From: Streptomyces rubradiris | GTDB lineage: Bacteria > Actinomycetota > Actinomycetes > Streptomycetales > Streptomycetaceae | Reading direction: 5' to 3' | DNA length: 64,000 nucleotides | NCBI RefSeq assembly: GCF_016860525.1 | Contig: NZ_BNEA01000015.1 | Coordinates: forward strand, 3,100,001 to 3,164,000 | Shown here: positions 52,028 to 60,883 of the stretch, piece by piece | Layout of the letters: every line of letters starts with the position of its first letter | Numbering within the stretch: position 1 is the stretch's first letter | The notes under the pieces: generated by a model | Seen by the model: only the letters and a program-made list of their open reading frames with translations | The model's database searches: none | Told to the model about the DNA's origin: nothing | Made by a program: the position numbers and the translations under genes

Positions 52028-53800
52028 GTGCGCAAGGTGCTCATCGCCAACCGTGGCGAAATCGCTGTCCGCGTGGCCCGGGCCTGCCGGGACGCCGGGA
52101 TCGCGAGCGTGGCCGTCTACGCCGACCCGGACCGGGACGCTCTGCATGTCCGCGCCGCGGATGAGGCGTTCGCCCTGGGCGGTGACACCCCGGCCACCAG
52201 CTATCTCGTCATCGACAAGATCCTGAACGCCGCCCGCGAGTCCGGCGCGGACGCGATCCACCCCGGCTACGGCTTCCTGTCCGAGAACGCCGAGTTCGCG
52301 CAGGCCGTGCTGGACGCCGGGCTGATCTGGATCGGCCCGCCGCCGCAGGCGATCCGCGACCTGGGTGACAAGGTCGCCGCCCGCCACATCGCCCAGCGTG
52401 CCGGCGCCCCCCTGGTCGCCGGTACACCCGACCCGGTGTCGGGTGCGGAGGAGGTCGTGGCCTTCGCCCGCGAGCACGGCCTGCCGATCGCGATCAAGGC
52501 CGCCTTCGGCGGCGGCGGGCGCGGCCTGAAGGTCGCCCGCACCCTCGAAGAAGTCCCCGAACTCTACGACTCCGCCGTCCGCGAGGCGGTCGCCGCGTTC
52601 GGGCGTGGCGAGTGCTTCGTCGAGCGGTACCTGGACCGGCCGCGGCACGTGGAGACGCAGTGCCTGGCCGACAAGCACGGCAACGTCGTCGTGGTCTCCA
52701 CCCGTGACTGCTCCCTGCAGCGCCGCCACCAGAAACTGGTCGAGGAAGCCCCCGCCCCGTTCCTGTCCGAGGAACAGATGGCGGAGCTGTACCGGGCGTC
52801 GAAGGCCATCCTGAAGGAGGCCGGTTACGAGGGCGCGGGCACGTGTGAGTTCCTCGTCGGGCAGGACGGCACGATCTCCTTCCTGGAGGTCAACACCCGC
52901 CTACAGGTCGAGCACCCGGTCACCGAGGAGGTCGCCGGCATCGACCTCGTGCGCGAGATGTTCCGCATCGCCGACGGTGAGGAACTGGGCTACGACGACC
53001 CGGTGCTGCGCGGTCACTCCTTCGAGTTCCGGATCAACGGCGAGGACCCGGGCCGGGGCTTCCTGCCCGCCCCCGGCACCGTCACCACCTTCGAGGCACC
53101 TTCCGGCCCCGGTGTGCGGCTGGACGCCGGTGTCGAGGCAGGCAGTGTGATCGGCCCGGCCTGGGACTCGCTGCTGGCCAAGCTGATCGTGACCGGCCGC
53201 ACCCGCAAGGAGGCCCTTGAGCGGGCCGCCCGCGCGCTGGAGGAGTTCCGTGTCGAGGGCATGGCCACCGCCATTCCCTTCCACCGCAAGGTCGTCACCG
53301 ACCCCGCCTTCGCCCCCGAACTGACCGGCTCCGACGAGCCGTTCACGGTCCACACCCGGTGGATCGAGACCGAGTTCGTCAACGACATCAAGCCCTTCAC
53401 CGCCCCGGCCGATGCCGAGACCGACGAGGAGTCGGCCCGCGAGACGGTCGTGGTCGAGGTCGGCGGCAAGCGCCTGGAGGTCTCCCTCCCGGCGTCCCTG
53501 GGCATGAGCCTGGCCCGTACCGGCCTCGCGGCCGGGGCCAAGCCCAAGCGGCGCGCGGCGAAGAAGTCCGGCCCCGTCGCCTCCGGCGACACCCTGACCT
53601 CTCCCATGCAGGGCACCATCGTCAAGATCGCCGTCGAGGAGGGCCAGGAAGTCAAGGAAGGCGACCTCGTCGTCGTCCTGGAGGCCATGAAGATGGAACA
53701 GCCCCTCAACGCCCACAAGGCCGGCACCATCAAGGGCCTGACCGCCGAAGTCGGCGCCTCCCTCACCTCCGGCGCCGCCATCTGCGAGATCAAGGACTGA
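52028..53800 (+). CDS. accA2: Acyl-CoA carboxylase alpha subunit (biotin carboxylase + BCCP)
   Basis: A 590-residue protein containing biotin carboxylase ([20 protein letters not shown], the glycine-rich [29 protein letters not shown]) and a C-terminal biotin-carrier domain with the biotinylated lysine in [11 protein letters not shown]. With the beta and epsilon subunits encoded upstream it makes malonyl-CoA and methylmalonyl-CoA. GTG 52028 follows AAGGAGGG. Protein sequence and order fit S. coelicolor AccA2. The beta and alpha genes are separated by epsilon, a tiny ORF, maf and a convergent gene, so they need not share one transcript. Confidence 0.95.
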   Translation: MRKVLIANRGEIAVRVARACRDAGIASVAVYADPDRDALHVRAADEAFALGGDTPATSYLVIDKILNAARESGADAIHPGYGFLSENAEFAQAVLDAGLIWIGPPPQAIRDLGDKVAARHIAQRAGAPLVAGTPDPVSGAEEVVAFAREHGLPIAIKAAFGGGGRGLKVARTLEEVPELYDSAVREAVAAFGRGECFVERYLDRPRHVETQCLADKHGNVVVVSTRDCSLQRRHQKLVEEAPAPFLSEEQMAELYRASKAILKEAGYEGAGTCEFLVGQDGTISFLEVNTRLQVEHPVTEEVAGIDLVREMFRIADGEELGYDDPVLRGHSFEFRINGEDPGRGFLPAPGTVTTFEAPSGPGVRLDAGVEAGSVIGPAWDSLLAKLIVTGRTRKEALERAARALEEFRVEGMATAIPFHRKVVTDPAFAPELTGSDEPFTVHTRWIETEFVNDIKPFTAPADAETDEESARETVVVEVGGKRLEVSLPASLGMSLARTGLAAGAKPKRRAAKKSGPVASGDTLTSPMQGTIVKIAVEEGQEVKEGDLVVVLEAMKMEQPLNAHKAGTIKGLTAEVGASLTSGAAICEIKD

Positions 53801-53883
53801 ACCGAGATCGAGGACTGAACCGCAGCCGTACGGCGGTGAACCGAGTCGGCCCCTGGCGCACGTCGCCGGGGGCCGGCCGCGTT

Positions 53884-53902
53884 CCGGGGCGCTCCGCCCC
53901 GG
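53884..53902. terminator. Short hairpin between accA2 and the DeoR gene
   Basis: A perfect 8-bp stem (53884-53891 with 53895-53902) and 3-base loop, between convergent genes; a weak terminator candidate. Confidence 0.35.
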
Positions 53903-53959
53903 CGCGGCGGCGGCGCACACCCTGGCCACCGTCGTCCGCGGCCTCGCCGTCCGGGCCGG

Positions 53960-54904
53960 TCAGCGCCGTCGGAGATCCGCCACGCGCCCGCGTTCGGCCG
54001 GGGTCGGTTCGGGCAGCGCCGTGGTGGAGCGGAGCGGGGAGGCGCCCGGTACGTGACTCCTGCGGGGTCCCGGCAGGGAGGTGCGGCGGCCCGCCGGGAC
54101 CTGGTCACCCCCCGGGTTTCCGCTCGCCCCCGCAACGGCGATCTGGACGCCCTGGTCGGCGAGGGCCTGCAGTTCGGTGACCGCGCGGTCGTCGTGGGGC
54201 GGGGGCTCGTCGGTGACCAGGCGGGTGATCAGGTCCGTCGGCACGGTCTGGAACATCGTGTCCGTGCCGAGCTTGGTGTGGTCGGCGAGGACCACGACCT
54301 CCGCGGCGGCCTGGACGAGGGCCCGGTCGACGGATGCCGAGAGCATGTTGGAGGTGGACAGGCCGCGTTCGGCGGTCAGGCCGCTTCCGGAGAGGAAGGC
54401 CCTGGAGACGCGCAGCCCCTGGAGGGACTGCTCGGCGCCGGAGCCGACGAGGGCGTAGTTGGAGCCGCGCAGGGTGCCCCCGGTCATCACGACCTCCACC
54501 CGGTTGGCGTGGGCGAGCGCCTGGGCCACCAGCAGGGAGTTGGTGACGACCGTCAGGCCCGGCACGCGCGCGAGGCGGCGGGCCAGCTCCTGCGTGGTCG
54601 TACCGGCCCCGACCACGATGGCCTCGCCCTCGTCGACGAGGCCGGCGGCGAGGTCGGCGATGGCCGTCTTCTCGGCGGTCGCGAGGTGCGACTTCTGCGG
54701 GAAGCCGGACTCCCGCGTGAACCCGCCCGGCAGTACCGCACCGCCGTGGCGGCGGTCGAGGAGTCCTTCTGCCTCCAGCGCGCGCACGTCCCGCCGTACG
54801 GTCACTTCGGAGGTCTGGACGACGCGGGCGAGCTCACGGAGCGACACGGCACCGTTCGCTCGCACCATTTCGAGGATCAATTGGCGACGTTCAGCAGCGA
54901 ACAC
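53960..54904 (-). CDS. DeoR/GlpR-family transcriptional regulator
   Basis: A 314-residue regulator. The N-terminal DeoR winged helix is clear (ERRQLILEMVRANGAVSLRE, TSEVTVRRDVRALEAEGLLD, RRHGGAV), followed by the sugar-phosphate-sensing DeoRC domain (IVVGAGTTTQELARRLARVP, VVLADHTKLGTDTMFQ). The C-terminal 40 residues are low complexity. GTG 54904 lies 7 bases after TACTGT on the minus strand, so it is probably leaderless. It stands between accA2 and the quinone-reductase gene; its targets are unknown, although the nucleoside genes 2-6 kb away are candidates. Confidence 0.92.
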   Translation of the reverse strand: MFAAERRQLILEMVRANGAVSLRELARVVQTSEVTVRRDVRALEAEGLLDRRHGGAVLPGGFTRESGFPQKSHLATAEKTAIADLAAGLVDEGEAIVVGAGTTTQELARRLARVPGLTVVTNSLLVAQALAHANRVEVVMTGGTLRGSNYALVGSGAEQSLQGLRVSRAFLSGSGLTAERGLSTSNMLSASVDRALVQAAAEVVVLADHTKLGTDTMFQTVPTDLITRLVTDEPPPHDDRAVTELQALADQGVQIAVAGASGNPGGDQVPAGRRTSLPGPRRSHVPGASPLRSTTALPEPTPAERGRVADLRRR

Positions 54905-54911
54905 GAAACTG

Positions 54912-54962
54912 ACAGTAACCCCAGCGACCGTCTGCTTTCAGCAGTTTGCGGCGAATAGCAGA
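54912..54962 (-). promoter_or_regulatory. Leaderless promoter and repeated TCTGCT/AGCAGA operator candidate
   Basis: The -10 box is TACTGT (minus strand, 54912-54917). Just upstream lie a palindrome CTGCT-TTC-AGCAG (54932-54944) and a further inverted half-site AGCAGA (54957-54962). The layout suits autoregulation by the DeoR protein encoded next to it. Confidence 0.4.
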
Positions 54963-55071
54963 AGTTGTTCGCAGTGTGGGACGCGAAGTGGTATAGGGCG
55001 CCGATCGGTGCGGTTTCGCCACCCGTCGGCGCCCCGACCCGCGTGACCGGCGGGAACCCCGGCCGGAGCCG

Positions 55072-56520
55072 TCAGCCCTCCGCGCTCGCCTTGCGGGTGT
55101 GCAGCTGCCGGGCGACCTCCGCGATCGACCCCGAAAGGGAGGGGTACACGGTGAAGGCGTTCGCGATCTGTTCGACCGTCATATTGTTGTCGACGGCGAT
55201 CGAGATGGGGTGGATCAGTTCCGAGGCGCGCGGCGCCACCACGACACCGCCGACGACGATCCCGGTGCCCGGCCGGGAGAAGATCTTCACGAAGCCGTCC
55301 CGGATGCCCTGCATCTTGGCGCGCGGGTTGCGCAGCAGCGGCAGCTTGACCACGCGCGCGTCGATCTTGCCCGCGTCGACGTCCGCCTGCGTGTAGCCGA
55401 CGGTCGCGATCTCGGGGTCCGTGAAGACGTTGGAGGAGACCGCCTTCAGGTCCAGCGGGGCCACCGCGTCGCCCAGGAAGTGGTACATGGCGATCCGCCC
55501 CTGCATGGCGGCCACGGAGGCGAGGGCGAAGACACCGGTCACGTCGCCGGCCGCGTAGACGCCGGGGGCGGTGGTGCGCGACACCTTGTCGGTCCAGATG
55601 TGCCCGGACTCGCGCAGCTTGACGCCGGCCTCCTCCAGGCCCAGGCCCGCGCTGTTCGGGATGGCGCCGACGGCCATCAGGCAGTGGGTGCCGGTGATGA
55701 CCCGGCCGTCGGCCAGCGCCACCTCGACCCGGTCGCCGACGCGCTTGGCGGACTGCGCGCGGGAGCGGGCCATGACGTTCATGCCGCGGCGCCGGAAGAC
55801 GTCCTCCAGCACGGCGGCGGCGTCCGGGTCCTCGCCGGGCAGCACGCGGTCGCGGGAGGAGACCAGGGTGACCTTGGAGCCGAGGGCCTGGTAGGCACCG
55901 GCGAACTCGGCGCCGGTGACGCCGGAGCCGACCACGATCAGCTCTTCCGGCAGCTCGGTGAGGTCGTAGACCTGGGTCCAGTTCAGGATGCGCTCGCCGT
56001 CGGGGCGGGCGTCGGGCAGCTCGCGGGGGTGGCCGCCGGTGGCGATGAGGACGGCGTCGGCGGTGAGGGTCTCCTCGGTGCCGTCGGCGGCGGTGACGAC
56101 GACCTTGCGGGACCCGTCCAGGGCCTGCATGCCCTCCAGCCGGCCGCGCCCGCGCATGACGCGGGCGCCGGCGCGCGTGACGGACGCGGTGATGTCGTGG
56201 GACTGGGCGAGCGCCAGGCGCTTGACCCGGCGGTTGACCTTGCCGAGGTCCACCCCGACCACCCGGGCCGACCGCTCCAGCGGCGGGGTGTCGTCGGCCA
56301 CGATGATCCCCAGCTCCTCGTAGGAGGAGTCGAAGGTGGTCATCACCTCGGCCGTAGCGATAAGGGTCTTCGACGGCACGCAGTCGGTCAGCACCGACGC
56401 TCCGCCCAGACCGTCGCAGTCGACGACGGTCACCTCCGCGCCGAGCTGGGCGGCCACCAGGGCCGCCTCGTATCCGCCGGGTCCGCCACCGATGATCACG
56501 ATCCGAGTCACGTACTCCAT
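55072..56520 (-). CDS. lpdA: LpdA-like NAD(P)H quinone reductase (flavoprotein disulfide-reductase family)
   Basis: A 482-residue flavoprotein with FAD motif [24 protein letters not shown] motif [30 protein letters not shown] and the C-terminal interface domain. In dihydrolipoamide dehydrogenases the FAD domain has a CxxxxC pair; here the segment reads [15 protein letters not shown], so the first cysteine is replaced and only one remains. That is the pattern of the M. tuberculosis LpdA-type quinone reductase, not a true lipoamide dehydrogenase. ATG 56520 is taken as start. It is convergent with the DeoR gene side and divergent from the glutamylcyclotransferase. Confidence 0.9.
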   Translation of the reverse strand: MEYVTRIVIIGGGPGGYEAALVAAQLGAEVTVVDCDGLGGASVLTDCVPSKTLIATAEVMTTFDSSYEELGIIVADDTPPLERSARVVGVDLGKVNRRVKRLALAQSHDITASVTRAGARVMRGRGRLEGMQALDGSRKVVVTAADGTEETLTADAVLIATGGHPRELPDARPDGERILNWTQVYDLTELPEELIVVGSGVTGAEFAGAYQALGSKVTLVSSRDRVLPGEDPDAAAVLEDVFRRRGMNVMARSRAQSAKRVGDRVEVALADGRVITGTHCLMAVGAIPNSAGLGLEEAGVKLRESGHIWTDKVSRTTAPGVYAAGDVTGVFALASVAAMQGRIAMYHFLGDAVAPLDLKAVSSNVFTDPEIATVGYTQADVDAGKIDARVVKLPLLRNPRAKMQGIRDGFVKIFSRPGTGIVVGGVVVAPRASELIHPISIAVDNNMTVEQIANAFTVYPSLSGSIAEVARQLHTRKASAEG

Positions 56521-56604
56521 TGTCCCGCACGCTTCAAGGTGCCACTGCCCGGGGGCGCCGCCGGGTCGCTCCTGTGACGGGCGGGGCGCGCGGGACGTCT
56601 GCCG

Positions 56605-56610
56605 TACCCT
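56605..56610 (+). promoter_or_regulatory. -10 box of a leaderless promoter for the cyclotransferase gene
   Basis: TACCCT lies 6 bases before ATG 56617 and there is no ribosome site, a standard leaderless layout. Confidence 0.5.
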
Positions 56611-56616
56611 CTCCCC

Positions 56617-57054
56617 ATGTCGCTCTATGCCGCCTACGCCGGCAATCTCGACGCGCGTCTGATGTCCCGCCGCGCCCCGCACTCCCCGCTGCGCGCCACC
56701 GGCTGGCTCAACGGCTGGCGGCTGACCTTCGGCGGCGAGCAGCTCGGCTGGGAGGGCGCGCTGGCGACGATCGTCGAGGACCCGCTGGCCCAGGTGTTCG
56801 TCGGCCTGTACGACATCGCGCCGATGGACGAGGAGTCGCTCGACCGGTGGGAAGGGGTGGGGCTGGACCTGTACCGCCGGGTCCGGGTGCGCGCGCACAC
56901 CTTGGACGGCGAGGAGCCGGCCTGGGCCTACGTCCTCAACGGCTACGAGGGCGGGCTGCCGTCGGCGCGCTATCTGGGCGAGATCGCCGACGCGGCGGAG
57001 TCGGCGGGCGCCCCGCACGACTATGTGATGGAACTCCGCAAGCGCCCCTGCTGA
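56617..57054 (+). CDS. Gamma-glutamylcyclotransferase (AIG2-like)
   Basis: A 145-residue protein with the AIG2/GGCT signature [20 protein letters not shown], the phosphate- or substrate-binding YGxN-type loop being AYAGN here, then the middle block [20 protein letters not shown]. The catalytic acidic residue lies in that middle region. Such enzymes form 5-oxoproline from gamma-glutamyl peptides or open related amide bonds. The promoter is a leaderless type at 56605. It is upstream of, and co-directional with, the purine nucleoside phosphorylase. Confidence 0.85.
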   Translation: MSLYAAYAGNLDARLMSRRAPHSPLRATGWLNGWRLTFGGEQLGWEGALATIVEDPLAQVFVGLYDIAPMDEESLDRWEGVGLDLYRRVRVRAHTLDGEEPAWAYVLNGYEGGLPSARYLGEIADAAESAGAPHDYVMELRKRPC

Positions 57055-57142
57055 GACCGGCACCCCGCCCCTTACCTCCGGTTTCGTCCGCCCTTTGTGG
57101 AAAACGACAAGGCAACGGACACAAACCCGTGTGCTCTGTCAT

Positions 57143-57154
57143 CTACGCGCGTAG
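57143..57154. promoter_or_regulatory. Palindrome CTACGCGCGTAG in the purine nucleoside phosphorylase promoter
   Basis: A perfect 12-bp palindrome, identical to one at 60859-60870 before deoC. It lies 12 bases upstream of the -10 box TACCCT (57167-57172), centred about 31 bases before the predicted start point at GTG 57180, a position suited to a repressor. Confidence 0.6.
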
Positions 57155-57166
57155 GCGAAGAGCGGT

Positions 57167-57172
57167 TACCCT
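57167..57172 (+). promoter_or_regulatory. -10 box of a leaderless promoter for the phosphorylase
   Basis: TACCCT is followed after 7 bases by GTG 57180 and no ribosome site intervenes, so transcription and translation probably start together. Confidence 0.5.
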
Positions 57173-57179
57173 CATCGGC

Positions 57180-58004
57180 GTGAACGCATCTCTTCTTCCG
57201 GACGACATCCAGGGCGACCCCTACGCCGCCGCCGACGCCGCCGCCGCGCGCCTGCGCGCCCTCACCGGCGCCGAGACCCACGACGTCGCCCTCGTGATGG
57301 GCTCCGGCTGGGCTCCGGCCGTCGACGCGCTGGGCGCCCCCGACGCCGAGTTCCAGGTCACCGAGCTGCCCGGCTTCCCGCCGCCGGCCGTCGAGGGGCA
57401 CGGCGGCAAGGTCCGCTCGTACTCCTTCGGTGACAAGCGCGCCCTGGTCTTCCTGGGCCGCACCCACTACTACGAGGGCCGTGGCGTCGCGGCGGTCGCG
57501 CACGGCGTGCGCACCGCGGTCGCGGCCGGCTGCAAGACCGTGGTGCTCACCAACGGCTGCGGCGGTCTGCGCGAGGGCATGCGCCCCGGCCAGCCGGTGC
57601 TGATCAGCGACCACATCAACCTCACGGCGACGTCCCCGATCGTCGGCGCGAACTTCGTCGACCTGACGGACCTGTACTCGCCGCGCCTGCGCGCCCTGTG
57701 CAAGGAGATCGACCCCACGCTGGAGGAGGGCGTCTACGCCCAGTTCCCCGGCCCGCACTACGAGACCCCGGCCGAGATCCGCATGGCCCGCGTCATCGGC
57801 GCGGACCTGGTCGGTATGTCCACCGTCCTGGAGGCCATCGCCGCGCGCGAGGCGGGCGCCGAGGTGCTGGGCATCTCCCTGGTGACCAACCTGGCCGCGG
57901 GCATGACCGGCGAGCCCCTCAACCACGAGGAGGTCCTCCAGGCCGGCCGCGACTCGGCGGCCCGGATGGGCCAGCTGCTGGCGCAGGTGCTGGGCAAGCT
58001 GTAA
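57180..58004 (+). CDS. Purine-nucleoside phosphorylase
   Basis: A 274-residue phosphorylase of the trimeric PNP/MTAP family that splits purine (deoxy)nucleosides into base and (deoxy)ribose-1-phosphate. Motifs: the phosphate-binding [36 protein letters not shown] and the base/sugar site [20 protein letters not shown] 57180 is the predicted leaderless start. A CTACGCGCGTAG palindrome precedes it, shared with deoC. With the phosphosugar mutase and DeoC downstream it makes a nucleoside-breakdown series. Confidence 0.94.
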   Translation: MNASLLPDDIQGDPYAAADAAAARLRALTGAETHDVALVMGSGWAPAVDALGAPDAEFQVTELPGFPPPAVEGHGGKVRSYSFGDKRALVFLGRTHYYEGRGVAAVAHGVRTAVAAGCKTVVLTNGCGGLREGMRPGQPVLISDHINLTATSPIVGANFVDLTDLYSPRLRALCKEIDPTLEEGVYAQFPGPHYETPAEIRMARVIGADLVGMSTVLEAIAAREAGAEVLGISLVTNLAAGMTGEPLNHEEVLQAGRDSAARMGQLLAQVLGKL

Positions 58005-58034
58005 GCGGACGCGGGCGCCGCGGCGCCGGTGACG

Positions 58035-58090
58035 GGACCCCCGTCCGCCCGCTCGTCCGACGGTTCCGGACGGGCGGGCGGACGGGGTCC
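58035..58090 (+). terminator. Long imperfect hairpin downstream of the phosphorylase
   Basis: Arms of about 23 bases (58035-58058 with 58068-58090) pair with few mismatches, 30 bases past the phosphorylase stop. It is followed by a GGGGGCGAAGCCCC element common in Streptomyces intergenic DNA. Confidence 0.55.
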
Positions 58091-58134
58091 GGGGGCGAAG
58101 CCCCGAGCGACGACTAGGAGAGGTTGATCCCAAG

Positions 58135-59766
58135 GTGCACGACGATCTCATCGCCCGGGCCAAGGCCTGGCTCGCCGAGGATCCCGACCAGGAGACCCGC
58201 GACGAACTGGCCGGGCTGATCGACGCCGGCGACACGGCGGAGCTGGCGGACCGCTTCGCCGGCACGCTCCAGTTCGGCACGGCGGGCCTGCGCGGCGAAC
58301 TCGGCGCCGGCCCCATGCGCATGAACCGCAGCGTCGTCATCCGCGCCGCCGCCGGCCTCGCCGCGTACCTGAGGAAGCAGGGGCAGGGCGACGGCCTGGT
58401 GGTCATCGGCTACGACGCCCGGCACAAGTCGGCCGACTTCGCCCGGGACACCGCCGCCGTGATGACCGGCGCCGGCCTGCGCGCGGCCGTGCTCCCCCGC
58501 CCGCTGCCCACCCCCGTGCTGGCCTTCGCGATCCGCCACCTCGGCGCGGTGGCCGGCGTGGAGGTCACCGCCAGCCACAACCCGCCCCGGGACAACGGCT
58601 ACAAGGTCTACCTGGGCGACGGCTCCCAGATCGTGCCGCCCGCGGACGCGGAGATCGCCGCCGAGATCGACGCCATCGCCTCCCTGCACGACGTACCGCG
58701 CCCGGACGCCGGCTGGGAGGTCCTGGACGACTCGGTCCTGGACGCCTATCTGGCCCGTACCGACGCCGTTCTCTCGGCGGACTCCCCGCGCACCGCCCGC
58801 ACGGTCTACACGGCCATGCACGGCGTCGGCAAGGACGTGCTGCTGGCCGCCTTCGCCCGGGCCGGGTTCCCCGAGCCGGTGCTGGTCGCCGAGCAGGCCG
58901 AGCCGGACCCGGACTTCCCGACGGTCGCCTTCCCGAACCCGGAGGAGCCGGGCGCGATGGACCTGGCGTTCGCCCGGGCCCGGGCCACCGGACCGGACCT
59001 GGTCATCGCCAACGACCCGGACGCCGACCGCTGCGCGGTGGCCGTCAAGGACGGCGCCGACTGGCGGATGCTGCGCGGCGACGAGGTCGGCGCCCTGCTC
59101 GCCGCCCACCTGGTCCGCCGCGGCGCGACCGGCACCTTCGCCGAGTCGATCGTCTCCTCCTCGCTGCTCGGCCGGATCGCCGGCAAGGCGGGGCTGCCCT
59201 ACGAGGAGACCCTGACCGGCTTCAAGTGGATCGCCCGCGTGGACGGCCTGCGCTACGGCTACGAGGAGGCCCTCGGCTACTGCGTGGACCCCGAGGGCGT
59301 GCGCGACAAGGACGGCATCACCGCCGCGCTGCTGATCACCGAGCTGGCGTCGGTGCTGAAGGAGGAGGGCCGCACCCTCCTCGACCTGCTCGACGACCTC
59401 GCCGTGGAGCACGGCCTGCACGCCACCGACCAGCTGTCGGTGCGGGTGAAGGACCTGTCGCTGATCGCGGACGCGATGCGCCGGCTGCGCGAGCGGCCGC
59501 CGGCCGAGCTGGCCGGCCTGCCCGTCGTGCGGGCCGAGGACCTGGCCCGCGGCTCCGAGAGCCTGCCGCCCACCGACGGCCTGCGCTACACCCTGGACGG
59601 CGCCCGGGTCGTCGTCCGCCCCAGCGGCACCGAGCCGAAGCTGAAGTGCTACCTGGAGGTCGTCGTCCCGGTCTCCGCACCGGAGGGCCTGCCGGCCGCC
59701 CGCGCCCGCGCGAACGAGCTGCTGGCCGCGGTCAAGCGCGACCTGTCGGCGGCCGCCGGCATCTGA
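58135..59766 (+). CDS. Phospho-sugar mutase (phosphoglucomutase/phosphomannomutase family)
   Basis: A 543-residue alpha-D-phosphohexomutase: the phosphoserine loop TASHNPPRDNGYKVY with Ser147, the metal loop NDPDADRCAVAV, the sugar-specificity region around YGYEEALGYC, and the phosphate-binding RPSGTEPKLKCYLEV. The family interconverts sugar-1- and sugar-6-phosphates; the long, PGM2-like form can act on pentose phosphates, which would fit its place between a nucleoside phosphorylase and deoC. GTG 58135 follows AGGAGAGG. The pentose activity is inference from context. Confidence 0.92.
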   Translation: MHDDLIARAKAWLAEDPDQETRDELAGLIDAGDTAELADRFAGTLQFGTAGLRGELGAGPMRMNRSVVIRAAAGLAAYLRKQGQGDGLVVIGYDARHKSADFARDTAAVMTGAGLRAAVLPRPLPTPVLAFAIRHLGAVAGVEVTASHNPPRDNGYKVYLGDGSQIVPPADAEIAAEIDAIASLHDVPRPDAGWEVLDDSVLDAYLARTDAVLSADSPRTARTVYTAMHGVGKDVLLAAFARAGFPEPVLVAEQAEPDPDFPTVAFPNPEEPGAMDLAFARARATGPDLVIANDPDADRCAVAVKDGADWRMLRGDEVGALLAAHLVRRGATGTFAESIVSSSLLGRIAGKAGLPYEETLTGFKWIARVDGLRYGYEEALGYCVDPEGVRDKDGITAALLITELASVLKEEGRTLLDLLDDLAVEHGLHATDQLSVRVKDLSLIADAMRRLRERPPAELAGLPVVRAEDLARGSESLPPTDGLRYTLDGARVVVRPSGTEPKLKCYLEVVVPVSAPEGLPAARARANELLAAVKRDLSAAAGI

Positions 59767-59778
59767 GCCACCACGCGC

Positions 59779-59816
59779 CTGAGGGTGCCCGCGCCTCCTG
59801 GCACGGGCACCCTCAG
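59779..59816. terminator. Bidirectional hairpin between the mutase and the PH-domain gene
   Basis: A perfect 13-bp stem (59779-59791 with 59804-59816) and 12-base loop between convergent stop codons. Confidence 0.65.
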
Positions 59817-59850
59817 CTGCGTCCCGGCGGACCCGAAGGTCCGGTCCCGC

Positions 59851-60552
59851 TCAGCCGGTCGCCAGCAGGATCGCCAGCAGCACCGCTCCCGCGACCGCCG
59901 GCGCCATCACCTCGTAAGCCCACCGCACGCCGGCCTCCCCTTGCGCGGATTCGGCAGCGCCGTGCTGTTCCAGGAGGTCGCGCAGGTCGTCCATCACCTT
60001 GTCGGTCTCGGCGCGGGTCGGCCCCGTGTCCGGGCCGCGCAGGGAGAACCCTCCGAAGCCCGGGCCGGCCGGCCCGAGCCCGCCGCCCCGGCCGCCCGGC
60101 GTCCCGCCGCGGGCCGCGTCCGCCGCCGCCCGCTGCTGCCGGCGGGCCGCCTTCTTGCGGGCGCGCAGCGAGACCGGGATCGCCCACAGCTGGTACTTGG
60201 TGCCGGACTTGGTGAGGACTTCGTTGGTGTAGCCGGAGCGCAGACCGGCGACCTCCCCCCAGGGCAGGGTGATCACCCGGAACGGGTTGCGTACGCGCAG
60301 CCGTTCCTCGTTGGCGAAGACCGCCGGGCGGAGCGTGAAGGCGAGGATGAGCGGCACGACCAGGATCAGGCCGGCCAGCGCCAGCCACGGGGTGCGGCCA
60401 TGGCCCTTGAACAGCGCGTCGAAGCCCAGCCAGAGCACGACCAGGAGCAGCAGCACGCCCCCCGCGAGCCCCAGGGGTGAGCGGTAGATCCGGTCCTTGC
60501 CTGCGGGCACCGGAGGCTGTGACGCGGGTGACGGGTGGTCCGGGGTGGTCAT
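59851..60552 (-). CDS. Membrane protein with bacterial PH-like (DUF2581-type) domain
   Basis: A 233-residue protein. Two N-terminal hydrophobic helices (LGLAGGVLLLLVVLWLGF and WLALAGLILVVPLILAFTL) precede a PH-like domain (ANEERLRVRNPFRVITLPWG, EVLTKSGTKYQLWAIPVSLR), and a final helix (AGAVLLAILLATG) closes the chain. The basic region after the PH fold (RARKKAARRQQRAAADAARG) would face the cytoplasm. ATG 60552 is the start near the first conserved residues. Similar proteins stand before deoC in streptomycetes. Function unknown. Confidence 0.8.
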   Translation of the reverse strand: MTTPDHPSPASQPPVPAGKDRIYRSPLGLAGGVLLLLVVLWLGFDALFKGHGRTPWLALAGLILVVPLILAFTLRPAVFANEERLRVRNPFRVITLPWGEVAGLRSGYTNEVLTKSGTKYQLWAIPVSLRARKKAARRQQRAAADAARGGTPGGRGGGLGPAGPGFGGFSLRGPDTGPTRAETDKVMDDLRDLLEQHGAAESAQGEAGVRWAYEVMAPAVAGAVLLAILLATG

Positions 60553-60858
60553 GGGCCGAATTCTGCCCCACACCCACGGCACTCCCCAGCCCCGCCCGGA
60601 TTCCCTCCGCCTCCGCCTACGGCACCCCGGCCTCGCCCGGACACCACCGAGCCCGCTCACAGCACGCCCCGGCCTTACCCGGCGCCCCCGCCGACGGCAC
60701 CCGGTCCGCCCGGAATCCTCCGCCTGCGCACCCCGCGCGGCTCGTCCGGCGCCCGGGTCGCCCGTGCGGCGAACGCCGCCGTCCCCCGTGCGGCAGCCGC
60801 CTCCGTCTCCCTGTGGCAGGCCCCGCCCCGTGTCCGCCGTCCCGGGGCTTCCCATCCG

Positions 60859-60870
60859 CTACGCGCGTAG
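60859..60870. promoter_or_regulatory. Palindrome CTACGCGCGTAG in the deoC promoter
   Basis: The same perfect 12-bp palindrome as at 57143-57154. Here it abuts the -10 box (one base between), centred about 20 bases before the predicted leaderless start. Confidence 0.6.
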
Positions 60871-60871
60871 A

Positions 60872-60877
60872 TATGCT
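60872..60877 (+). promoter_or_regulatory. -10 box of a leaderless promoter for deoC
   Basis: TATGCT is followed after 6 bases by GTG 60884; no ribosome site is visible, so GTG 60884 is likely the leaderless start. Confidence 0.5.
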
Positions 60878-60883
60878 CGTCTG

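Larger units (their letters stand above)
60553..60883. other. Intergenic region upstream of deoC
   Basis: No gene is supported in these 331 bases. Most of it is Pro/Arg-codon-like GC-rich low-complexity DNA. Its end contains the palindrome at 60859-60870 and a -10 box at 60872-60877 for deoC. Confidence 0.45.
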
